Assembly: GCA_937898205.1 (NCBI GenBank)
Contig: CALEJC010000103.1
Span: forward strand, 1-5,555
Direction of reading: 5' to 3'
Origin: an uncultured Bacteroidales bacterium
GTDB taxonomy: Bacteria > Bacteroidota > Bacteroidia > Bacteroidales > UBA932
Length of the DNA stretch: 5,555 bases
The notes under the pieces were generated by a model, which worked only from the letters and a program-made list of their open reading frames with translations, did not search any database and was not told the DNA's origin. The translations under genes were made by a program, and so were the position numbers. This document shows, piece after piece, positions 1 through 5,555 of this stretch. Each line of letters opens with the position of its first letter. Positions within the stretch are counted from its first letter, which is position 1.

Positions 1-265
1 CTTTATTAAACTTCTTGGCAGTCTCATCAAGCTTTGTGATGCCAAATGCAATCGCGTCAGAGCGCTCGCCTGTGTATGTAAAAGTCTCCTGGAAGTCAAG
101 TACGGACTTGAAGTAGCTTTCAAGAGCTTTCTTTGTGTCTTCCTTCTCAACGGCAAACTCCACATAGTGGCTGAAAGTATAGGTTCCGCTCATTGTCAAA
201 TCGCAAGAGCTAAAACTAAATAAACTGCCAATAAAAAAGATTAAAACTGCTAATTTCTTCTTCAT
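1..265 (-). CDS. Putative small lipoprotein, N-terminal part (3' end outside window)
   Basis: This reading frame starts at ATG 265-263 on the minus strand and stays open to the left edge, giving 88 codons of a longer protein. The first 20 residues form a lipoprotein signal peptide: a basic start (MKKK), a hydrophobic stretch (LAVLIFFIGSLFSF), then a lipobox ending SFSSC with the acylated Cys at residue 21. The visible mature part is soluble-looking and rich in Lys, Glu, Phe and Tyr, with no domain I recognise. The product is therefore probably lipid-anchored in the envelope, function unknown. The start is supported by the signal peptide directly after it and by a Bacteroidetes-type promoter just upstream. 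The gene is divergent from rimP-nusA-infB and shares its control region with it. Confidence 0.8.
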   Translation of the reverse strand, partial: MKKKLAVLIFFIGSLFSFSSCDLTMSGTYTFSHYVEFAVEKEDTKKALESYFKSVLDFQETFTYTGERSDAIAFGITKLDETAKKFNK

Positions 266-296
266 AAAAATGTACTAACTAATTATCTCATTAAAT

Positions 297-328
297 TTTG
301 TCAAAGTTAAGAATTATTTCTATATTTG
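297..328 (+). promoter_or_regulatory. Predicted Bacteroidetes-type promoter of the rimP-nusA-infB operon
   Basis: TTTG at 297-300 and TATATTTG at 321-328 match the -33 and -7 elements of the Bacteroidetes primary sigma factor (TTTG / TAnnTTTG) with a 20-bp spacer. The inferred start is near 334-336, giving a leader of about 60 nt that carries a terminator-like hairpin. It is the only good match I found ahead of rimP. Confidence 0.7.
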
Positions 329-331
329 CAA
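302..331 (-). promoter_or_regulatory. Predicted Bacteroidetes-type promoter of the lipoprotein gene
   Basis: Read on the minus strand, TTG at 331-329 is followed after 19 bp by TAACTTTG (309-302), a full match to the Bacteroidetes -7 consensus TAnnTTTG with accepted -33 spacing. Transcription would begin near 295-297, leaving a leader of about 30 nt before the ATG at 265. It overlaps the opposing promoter of the rimP operon. Confidence 0.6.
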
Positions 332-342
332 CGATATAGTGT

Positions 343-372
343 GAGGGAAGGCCGAGGGGGTCTTCCTTTTTT
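343..372 (+). terminator. Terminator-like hairpin with T-tract in the rimP operon leader (possible attenuator)
   Basis: Positions 346-353 (GGAAGGCC) pair with 359-366 (GGTCTTCC), giving eight base pairs including one G-U around the loop GAGGG. The stem can be extended outward by G-U and A-U pairs at 343-345 with 367-369. Six T residues follow at 367-372. This is the form of an intrinsic terminator in the plus direction. The other strand has no T-tract beyond the stem, so it does not serve the divergent lipoprotein gene. It lies between the predicted transcription start and the rimP start, so partial termination here would set expression of the whole operon. The structure is seen in the sequence; regulation is inferred. 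Confidence 0.6.
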
Positions 373-395
373 ATGTCCAAGAATAATTAGTCAAT

Positions 396-668
396 ATGGA
401 AAGAGACAAGTTTCAATCAGTAGTAGAGCAGGCAGCGGTAAAGGTCAACTGCCAGGTTGTTGAGATTATTTTTAACGACGACGATAACATATTTGAGGTT
501 CTGTTGGATAAGGCATCAGAACCGGTTTCTCTCTCTGACTGCGAGACTGTCCACAGGGCAGTACTTGAAGCGTTTGACAGAAATATTGAAGATTATAGTC
601 TCACGGTCGGCTCTGTGGGTATCGACGCAGACGAGGCTGACGAACTTTTGAAAACAATAAAAGAATAA
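396..668 (+). CDS. rimP: RimP-like ribosome maturation factor, N-terminal domain only
   Basis: RimP binds the 30S subunit and assists its late assembly. Identity rests on position directly before nusA-infB and on the N-terminal alpha/beta domain: an initial helix (residues 4-18), the CQVVEIIF strand, a second strand (FEVLLDKA), the VSLSDCETVHRAVLEAFD segment matching the family's 'vtlddC..vsr.l...ld' region, and the strand YSLTVGSVGID, where the family normally has EVSSPGLDRPL. The product has 90 residues while family members have about 150. It ends just past that strand, so the C-terminal SH3-like domain is absent, and the SPG-DRPL signature has become SVGIDADE. NusA begins 5 nt later, so no hidden C-terminal part lies downstream. 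No Shine-Dalgarno is visible; the A-rich AT sequence before ATG is typical of the phylum. Either a genuinely reduced RimP or a partially degenerate one. Confidence 0.8.
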   Translation: MERDKFQSVVEQAAVKVNCQVVEIIFNDDDNIFEVLLDKASEPVSLSDCETVHRAVLEAFDRNIEDYSLTVGSVGIDADEADELLKTIKE

Positions 669-673
669 ATACA

Positions 674-1945
674 ATGGAAAAAGACAAAGTAATTACGCTA
701 ATTGATGCGTTTAAGGACTTTAAGGAAGAAAAGAATATTGACCGTCCGGTCATGATGCAGGTTCTTAAAGATGTGTTCCTTACTCAGATTGCCAAGACCT
801 ATGGCTCATCAGACAACTTTGACGTGATCGTCAATGTGGACAAGGGTACTTGCGAGATCTATCAGAACTTTGATGTGGTTGAGGAAGTCGAGAATCCAAA
901 TGCGGAGATCACTCTTGAGGGTATCAAGGAAGATGGTGGTGATTATGAAGATTATGAGATCGGCGATCAGTACTCAAAATATCTTCCACTTTCGGCTTTT
1001 GGACGTAGAGGTATCTTGAACATCCGTCAGAACCTTCAGGGCCGTATCATGGACATCGAGAAGGCCAATGTCTTCAAGAAGTATTCAGAGAAAGTGGGTG
1101 AGCTCTTCTATGGTGAAGTATATCAGCCATGGTCTAAGGAGGTTCTTATTCTTGACGAGGACGGCAACGAGCTCCATATCCCTCGCGCTGAGCAGATCCC
1201 TGGTGAGCGTTTCAAGAAAGGTGATTCTGTTAAGGCTATCATCAAGAGCGTTGAGATGAAAAACAACACAACTCCATATATCACTCTTAGCCGTACAACC
1301 GACGACTTCCTTGAGAGACTCTTTGAGCAGGAAGTTCCGGAGATTGCTGATGGCCTCATCACAATCAAGAAAGTTGTCAGAGTACCGGGCGAGAGAGCAA
1401 AGGTGGCAGTTGAGTCCTATGATGACCGTATCGATCCGATCGGAGCTTGTATCGGTGTGAAGGGTGGCCGTATTCTCGGCATCGTCAGAGAGCTTCGCAA
1501 CGAGAATATCGATGTAATCCAGTGGTCATCTAACCCTAAGCTTCTCATCCAGCGCGCTCTTAATCCGGGTGTGGTTTCATATACCGAGATTACAGACAAT
1601 CCTGAGGATAAGGTAAAGGTATTTATGCAGCCTGACCAGGTGCACAAGGGCATCGGCCGCAATGGCGTAAATGTAGAACTTGCAGGTAAACTCATCGGTC
1701 GTGAGATTGAAGTGTACCGAGAGCTCCCTAAGAACGATGTTGACGAAGAGGACGTGCTTCTCAGTGAGTTCTCTGATGAAATCGATCAGTGGGTTATCGA
1801 TCGTCTTGAGTCTATCGGATGTGATACTGCTAGAGCCGTACTCGCATTCTCTCCAGAGGATATCGCCAAGAGGGCAGATCTTGAGGATGAGACTGTAGCT
1901 GAGGTATTTGCACTCCTTAAGGCAGAGTTTGAAGACATCGACTAA
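674..1945 (+). CDS. nusA: Transcription termination/antitermination factor NusA
   Basis: NusA binds RNA polymerase near the RNA exit channel and modulates pausing, intrinsic and Rho-dependent termination, and antitermination. The 423-residue protein shows the family order: N-terminal polymerase-binding domain (about 1-135), S1 domain (about 142-206, from GELFYGEV to YITLSRT), KH1 (about 208-290, with the [10 protein letters not shown] loop, GxxG at 261-264), KH2 (about 300-350, with [18 protein letters not shown], GxxG at 328-331), and one C-terminal helix-hairpin-helix-like segment (about 371-420). There is no second acidic repeat like the longer C terminus of the Escherichia coli protein; this length is usual for Bacteroidetes. 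An acidic insertion ([14 protein letters not shown], residues 85-98) sits in the N-terminal domain. The start is fixed by the 5-nt gap to rimP and the A-rich sequence before it. NusA may act on the hairpin in its own operon leader. Confidence 0.97.
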   Translation: MEKDKVITLIDAFKDFKEEKNIDRPVMMQVLKDVFLTQIAKTYGSSDNFDVIVNVDKGTCEIYQNFDVVEEVENPNAEITLEGIKEDGGDYEDYEIGDQYSKYLPLSAFGRRGILNIRQNLQGRIMDIEKANVFKKYSEKVGELFYGEVYQPWSKEVLILDEDGNELHIPRAEQIPGERFKKGDSVKAIIKSVEMKNNTTPYITLSRTTDDFLERLFEQEVPEIADGLITIKKVVRVPGERAKVAVESYDDRIDPIGACIGVKGGRILGIVRELRNENIDVIQWSSNPKLLIQRALNPGVVSYTEITDNPEDKVKVFMQPDQVHKGIGRNGVNVELAGKLIGREIEVYRELPKNDVDEEDVLLSEFSDEIDQWVIDRLESIGCDTARAVLAFSPEDIAKRADLEDETVAEVFALLKAEFEDID

Positions 1946-1962
1946 CAAGAAAACTTGACGAA

Positions 1963-4707
1963 ATGGCAGAAATCAGATTAAATAAGATAATTAGACAATA
2001 CAATATTGGCTTGGACGATCTCGTTCAGTTCCTTCAGAAGCAGGGTTTGGATATTGACGCTAACCCTAATGTAAAGGTTTCTGAGGAGTACCTTCCGGCC
2101 ATTGCCAAGCAATTTGGCAAGGATCTCGAGATGAAGCAGGCTGCAGACAAAGTGGATGTGAAGCTTTCTGAAATCATCGAGAAAAGTGAGAAGAAGCGCA
2201 ATAATCAGGTTGAGGAAGACGAGGAACCTGAGCAGGAGACAATAATCAAGAGCAATACCTTTATCAACGCCAAGAAGGAGGTAGCGCAGCATGTTGTCGC
2301 TCCGGAGCCTGAAGTTGTCCCTGAACCAGAGCCTGTAGTTGAGCCTGAGCCTGTTGTCGCTCCCGAGCCGGAACCGGTGGCTGAGCCGGAGCCTGTGGTT
2401 GCTCCTGAGCCTAAGCCGGTGGTAGAACCGAAGCCTGTGGTTGAAAAGACCGTAGAGGTGAAGCCGGAGCCAAGACAGGAGTCAAAGCCAAAGCCTGCAG
2501 CTCCTCAGGTGGGGAAGCCTAAGGCAGAGAACGATGAAAACAATCCGTTTAAGGTTGTGGGCAAGATCGACCTGAGCCAATTTGACGCAAAGCCTAAGAA
2601 GCGTGAGCGCATCAACAAGGGCAGCCAGAAGGTAGATGTGGCAAAGGCGGGTGCCAATATCGAGAGAAATCAGAAAAAAGACAAGAAGCAGCACCCTAAC
2701 CAGAACCAGCCACAGCAGGCCAATCCTCAGAAGGGTCGCAAAGCCGACAAGAACCGCTTCAAGCCTGCAATGACAGAAGCAGAGCAGGAGGAACTCCAGA
2801 AGGAGATCCAGAAGCAGGTCAAGGAGACTTATGCAAAGATGAACGAGGGCAAGAAGAAAAATAACTTCGGTGCCAAGTATCGTAAGGAAAAGAGAGAGGC
2901 TGCTGCTCAGCGCACCCAGGAAGAGATGGCAGAGGCTGCTGCAGAGAAGAGCATCTTGAGAGTGACAGAGTTTGTGACAGTAAACGATCTTGCAACTCTC
3001 ATGGATAATATGCCTGTTGTAAAAGTCATCGGTGCATGTATGAGCCTTGGTCTGATGGTGTCTATCAACCAGAGACTTGATGCTGAGACTCTCGTGCTTG
3101 TGGCTGAGGAGTTTGGCTACAAGGTGGAGTTTGTGACTGCTGAAATCTCTGAGGAGATCTCTCAGTCGGAGCAGGTAGACAAGCCGGAAGATCTCATGCC
3201 AAGACCACCGATCATCACTGTCATGGGTCACGTGGACCATGGTAAGACTTCGCTTCTTGACTATATCCGCAAGTCCAATGTGATTGCCGGAGAGGCTGGT
3301 GGTATCACTCAGCACATCGGTGCATACAACGTGAAGCTCTCAGACGGTCGCCGCATTACTTTCCTTGATACTCCGGGACACGAGGCCTTCACAGCGATGC
3401 GAGCAAGAGGTGCTCAGCTCACAGACCTTGCAATCATCATCGTAGCTGCTGATGATGCTGTGATGCCACAGACAGTTGAGGCCATCAATCACGCTCAGGC
3501 AGCCAATGTCCCAATGGTGTTTGCAATCAATAAGATCGATAAACCGGGTGCCAACTCTGACACTATCCGTCGTCAGCTCTCGGAGATGAATATCCTTGTA
3601 GAGGACTGGGGTGGAAAGTATCAGTGTCAGGAGATCTCGGCAAAGCATGGTCTTAACGTCGATAAGCTCCTTGATAAGGTGCTCCTTGAGACAGATATTC
3701 TTGAACTCAAGGCCAACCCAAACAAGCCTGCAATTGGTGCAGTGATCGAGTCTTCTCTTGATAAGGGTAGAGGTTATCTCGCAACAGTGCTCGTGCAGGA
3801 AGGTACGCTCCATCAGGGTGATATGATGCTTTGTGGAAGCTATTATGGTCGCATCAAGTCTATGTTTAATGAGCGTGGGCAGAAGGTGACCGAGGCCGGC
3901 CCTTCAACTCCGGTTTCTGTGCTTGGCCTCAGCGGAGCTCCTGCTGCAGGTGAGAAGTTTAATATTATGTCTGATGAGAGAGAAGCCAAGACAATCGCGG
4001 CAAAACGCGAGCAGCTCCTCCGCATCCAGGGCATCAAGACTCAGAAGCACATGACTCTCGAAGAGATCGGTCGTCGTATCGCAATCGGTAACTTCAAGGA
4101 ACTCAATATTATTGTCAAAGGTGATGTGGATGGCTCTGTAGAGGCACTCTCGGATTCGCTCATCAAGCTCTCGACAGAGGAAGTAAAGGTCAACGTTATC
4201 CACAAGGCTGTGGGTGGCATCTCGGAGTCAGATGTACTTCTTGCTGAGGCTTCAGATGCAGTGATTGTCGGCTTCCAGGTGCGTCCTACCGTTGAGGCGC
4301 GCAAGGCTGCAGATAGAGAGGGTATCGAAATCCGCCTCTACTCAGTGATCTATGACTGTATCAATGAGGTTAAGGATGGTATTGAGGGTATGCTTGAGCC
4401 TGAGAAGAAAGAGGAGGTTATTGCAACTGCAGAAGTTAAGCAGACCTTTAAGATCTCTAAGGTGGGTACAATTGCCGGATGTATTATCCGTGATGGTAAG
4501 ATGATTCAGAAGTCTAAGGCCAGACTTATCCGTGACGGTATCGTGATCTATACAGGAGAGCTCAGCTCGCTTCAGATCGGCAAGGACTCAGTCAAGGAGG
4601 TTTCTGCCGGCAAGGAGTGTGGTATCGGCATCGCCGGATATAACGACATCAAGCAGGGTGATATGATTGAGGCATTCCAGATTATTGAGGTCAAGAGAAC
4701 TCTCTAA
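1963..4707 (+). CDS. infB: Translation initiation factor IF2
   Basis: IF2 is the GTPase that places formyl-Met initiator tRNA on the 30S subunit and promotes joining of the 50S. The 914-residue protein has an N-terminal IF2_N-type module (about 1-60), a long charged linker (about 60-325) with a Pro-Glu-Val repeat at 111-162 followed by a Lys/Gln/Asn-rich stretch, and a second IF2_N module (about 331-391). The GTPase domain carries all motifs: G1 GHVDHGKT (422-429), G2 around GITQHIG (447-453), G3 DTPGH (469-473), G4 NKID (523-526), G5 SAK (559-561). Domain II begins near 587, domain III covers about 695-800 (with [11 protein letters not shown]), and the initiator-tRNA-binding domain is about 815-912. 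It begins 17 nt after nusA and is the last gene of the operon, with a terminator 26 nt after its stop. Catalytic motifs are intact and the length is ordinary for Bacteroidetes. Confidence 0.98.
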   Translation: MAEIRLNKIIRQYNIGLDDLVQFLQKQGLDIDANPNVKVSEEYLPAIAKQFGKDLEMKQAADKVDVKLSEIIEKSEKKRNNQVEEDEEPEQETIIKSNTFINAKKEVAQHVVAPEPEVVPEPEPVVEPEPVVAPEPEPVAEPEPVVAPEPKPVVEPKPVVEKTVEVKPEPRQESKPKPAAPQVGKPKAENDENNPFKVVGKIDLSQFDAKPKKRERINKGSQKVDVAKAGANIERNQKKDKKQHPNQNQPQQANPQKGRKADKNRFKPAMTEAEQEELQKEIQKQVKETYAKMNEGKKKNNFGAKYRKEKREAAAQRTQEEMAEAAAEKSILRVTEFVTVNDLATLMDNMPVVKVIGACMSLGLMVSINQRLDAETLVLVAEEFGYKVEFVTAEISEEISQSEQVDKPEDLMPRPPIITVMGHVDHGKTSLLDYIRKSNVIAGEAGGITQHIGAYNVKLSDGRRITFLDTPGHEAFTAMRARGAQLTDLAIIIVAADDAVMPQTVEAINHAQAANVPMVFAINKIDKPGANSDTIRRQLSEMNILVEDWGGKYQCQEISAKHGLNVDKLLDKVLLETDILELKANPNKPAIGAVIESSLDKGRGYLATVLVQEGTLHQGDMMLCGSYYGRIKSMFNERGQKVTEAGPSTPVSVLGLSGAPAAGEKFNIMSDEREAKTIAAKREQLLRIQGIKTQKHMTLEEIGRRIAIGNFKELNIIVKGDVDGSVEALSDSLIKLSTEEVKVNVIHKAVGGISESDVLLAEASDAVIVGFQVRPTVEARKAADREGIEIRLYSVIYDCINEVKDGIEGMLEPEKKEEVIATAEVKQTFKISKVGTIAGCIIRDGKMIQKSKARLIRDGIVIYTGELSSLQIGKDSVKEVSAGKECGIGIAGYNDIKQGDMIEAFQIIEVKRTL
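2293..2448 (+). repeat. Pro-Glu-Pro-Val repeat tract inside infB
   Basis: About nine degenerate copies of a short unit (roughly [A/E]-P-E-P-x-V-V, e.g. [14 protein letters not shown]) encode residues 111-162 of IF2. At DNA level the tract is a run of related gagcctgttgt/gagccggagcct units, so copy number could vary by slippage. The protein segment is probably extended and disordered, linking the N-terminal modules to the GTPase. Confidence 0.8.
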
Positions 4708-4711
4708 TCTG

Positions 4712-4723
4712 GGGGCCTTCCCC
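4712..4723 (+). other. Small GC hairpin just after the infB stop
   Basis: GGGG at 4712-4715 can pair with CCCC at 4720-4723 around the loop CCTT. No T-tract follows, so this is not itself a terminator. It could protect the transcript end or merely be part of the terminator region. Confidence 0.3.
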
Positions 4724-4863
4724 TATAAACACAAAAAGAGCGACCTTGATGGCCGCTCTTTTTTGATATTACTCCCTATAAAGACCATCGGACTGTTATT
4801 ACAGAAAGCATACGGGCTGATGCCATAGTATTTCTCCGAGAGAGGGTCCGGGGTCATCCAGCG
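4723..4863 (-). pseudogene. RHS-repeat core fragment (remnant of a polymorphic toxin gene)
   Basis: On the minus strand this frame reads RWMTPDPLSEKYYGISPY followed by AFCNNSPMVFIGS. This matches the RHS-repeat-associated core segment, typically RW-x-x-x-DPLAEKYYxISPYxYCxNNPVxxVDPDG. In full-length RHS proteins this segment ends the toxin-encapsulating shell, just before the variable toxin tip. Homology begins abruptly at RW (4863) and fades after NNSPMVFIG near 4774, where VDPDG is expected. The remaining residues are encoded by the infB terminator, ending at TAG 4725-4723. An ATG exists at 4857-4855 (44 codons), but there is no shell upstream and no toxin downstream, so a working product is unlikely. 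The next in-frame stop upstream is at 4917-4915, inside the GC-rich hairpin element. Confidence 0.72.
4733..4764 (+). terminator. Intrinsic terminator of the rimP-nusA-infB operon, probably bidirectional
   Basis: AGAGCG (4737-4742) pairs with CGCTCT (4754-4759). After one A/C mismatch, CC (4744-4745) pairs with GG (4751-4752) around the loop TTGAT. The A residues at 4733-4736 pair with the T residues at 4760-4763, and the T-run extends to 4764. The A-run becomes a T-tract on the other strand, so it can also stop transcripts arriving from the right-hand minus-strand genes. Confidence 0.9.
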
Positions 4864-4944
4864 GCGGAGCTGGCTTTGTGGCGGTCGGCTTCCGGAGGGT
4901 ACGACACTTCGTGTCTATCCTCCCCAGCCTTGCGGCCGGGTCCC
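4844..4944. repeat. GC-rich hairpin element with imperfect inverted ends (candidate dispersed repeat)
   Basis: By hand count about 70 of 101 bases are G or C, far above the AT-rich gene to its right. The ends GGGTCCGGG (4844-4852) and CCGGGTCCC (4936-4944) pair at seven of nine positions. Inside are CCAGC/GCTGG (4858-4862 with 4869-4873) and a strong hairpin in which GGAGGGTA (4894-4901) pairs with TATCCTCC (4916-4923), continuing after one bulged C into GACAC (4903-4907) and GTGTC (4911-4915) around TTC. No T-tract follows on either strand, so it is not a standard terminator. Its left end overlaps the start of the RHS fragment. It could be a dispersed palindromic repeat, an insertion scar or a structured RNA; copy number elsewhere is not visible here. 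Confidence 0.5.
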
Positions 4945-4949
4945 TTCAA

Positions 4950-5555
4950 TTATTGATTGTTATCCGCCCGACGGCAAGGGATAAGCCACTCTCTTTTTAG
5001 ATCTTTGGATTCTATCAACTTATCGGCGACATTTTTTGATATTATTATTGAATGTTGCGCCTGTCCCCCAGAGCCAAAGTATTCTTTTGTCTTATAAATG
5101 CCAGGTAATGGATGTTTATGAAGCGGAAAGAAAGGATATTGCATATGTCTCATTGAATATTTATGTACACCACAGATAGGGCATATTTCGTGCTCTCTAT
5201 CTGAGAGGTCGATAGATTCATCAATTGTTGGTATTATGAGTTGGTAAACACCTTCTACTATCTTACCTCCTTTTATAACGTTTCGCTTTTCAATACCGTG
5301 AGGTGAAAACACCTCATTATAAATCCTTTCACTTACAAAGAACTCGTCAATGAGCCATGAGAAAAAAGTCCAAAAGCCGTGTTTTGAAAGCTTATTTACC
5401 CTTAAATCATTTGTTTGCACACGCCCACAATTACATTTAGGACAAATCTTTTCTGCATCAAAAGAAATAGACTCGTATTTGAAACCGGCTTCTGGTTGAG
5501 GATAACCACAATTATTCCATCCTTCAATCACAAAATAATCGGAAGTTTCATACTC
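4950..5555 (-). CDS. Double-CXXC protein, probable immunity protein of a polymorphic toxin system (5' end outside window)
   Basis: The frame is open from the right edge to TAA 4952-4950, giving 201 residues without a visible ATG. GTG 5531-5529 is in frame, but the eight codons before it (EYETSDYF) look like protein too, so the true start is probably beyond the window. Two Cys pairs, CPKCNCG (residues 38-44 of the visible part) and CPICG (125-129), suggest a zinc site. Between them lie an LRVNK segment and FFVSERIYNEVF; after them come IYKTKEYFG and IIISKNVADKLIE. This order resembles the double-CXXCG family that includes Myxococcus SitI-type immunity proteins (recalled, not searched). Family members are about 200-240 residues, so little is missing. 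There is no signal peptide or membrane segment in the visible part. The RHS-core scrap downstream on the same strand fits a toxin-immunity origin. The gene is visibly more AT-rich than infB. Confidence 0.6.
   Translation of the reverse strand, partial: EYETSDYFVIEGWNNCGYPQPEAGFKYESISFDAEKICPKCNCGRVQTNDLRVNKLSKHGFWTFFSWLIDEFFVSERIYNEVFSPHGIEKRNVIKGGKIVEGVYQLIIPTIDESIDLSDREHEICPICGVHKYSMRHMQYPFFPLHKHPLPGIYKTKEYFGSGGQAQHSIIISKNVADKLIESKDLKREWLIPCRRADNNQ

Noticed and set aside
396..668. Frameshift hiding the missing C-terminal half of RimP
   Set aside because: NusA starts 5 nt after the stop with its normal N terminus, leaving no room for a further 60 residues in any frame.
1123..1948. Antisense and alternate-frame open frames over nusA
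   Set aside because: They are shadows of a conserved full-length nusA without their own start signals.
2293..2448. CRISPR or intergenic minisatellite
   Set aside because: The repeats are short, degenerate, without spacers, and in frame inside infB.
2482..3315. 277-codon open frame antisense to infB
   Set aside because: It lies entirely over conserved infB sequence, is a Leu/His/Ser-rich reverse reading of Lys/Glu/Gln-rich codons, and shows no domain or start context.
3340..4304. Several antisense open frames over the infB GTPase and later domains
   Set aside because: They overlap each other and the intact infB frame, and their content follows from infB codon use.
4894..4923. Strong hairpin as an intrinsic terminator of the immunity-like gene
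   Set aside because: No T-tract follows the stem on either strand; the terminator at 4733-4764 can serve in both directions instead.
4844..4944. tRNA or other standard RNA gene in the GC-rich stretch
   Set aside because: I find no cloverleaf, anticodon arm or T-loop GTTCRA sequence, and no riboswitch core I recognise.
5529..5531. GTG as the start of the double-CXXC protein
   Set aside because: The frame stays open to the window edge with protein-like codons before it, so the real start is more likely outside the window.

Overview
The window looks like chromosomal DNA from a member of the Bacteroidales. The support is Bacteroidetes-type promoter motifs (TAnnTTTG with an upstream TTTG/TTG), gene starts preceded by A-rich sequence rather than Shine-Dalgarno motifs, an IF2 with a long acidic Pro-Glu-Val linker, and an RHS-core fragment of the kind common in this phylum. 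I cannot name genus or species from the sequence.

Layout: (1) Positions 1-265, minus strand, hold the start of a small lipoprotein gene that runs off the left edge. (2) Positions 297-331 hold two divergent, physically overlapping promoters, one for the lipoprotein and one for the core operon. (3) A short leader (about 335-395) contains a terminator-like hairpin with a T-tract. (4) Positions 396-4707, plus strand, form the conserved translation/transcription operon rimP-nusA-infB, with gaps of 5 and 17 nt. The RimP copy is unusual: only 90 residues, covering just the N-terminal domain. (5) A strong intrinsic terminator follows infB at 4733-4764. (6) Positions 4723-5555 are accessory DNA on the minus strand: a partial gene for a double-CXXC protein resembling immunity proteins, a roughly 101-bp GC-rich hairpin element, and a short RHS-core remnant that runs back over the infB terminator.

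How it fits together: RimP assists 30S maturation, NusA modulates pausing and termination by RNA polymerase, and IF2 places initiator tRNA on the 30S subunit. They form one co-transcribed expression-machinery operon, and a hairpin plus T-tract ahead of it is a plausible site for NusA-dependent feedback. The right end reads as the decayed tail of a polymorphic-toxin (RHS) locus lying against the core operon: an immunity-like gene, then an orphan RHS-core scrap with no toxin tip. No complete new system is visible. The most promising leads are the single-domain RimP, the operon leader hairpin, and the GC-rich element fused to the RHS scrap.
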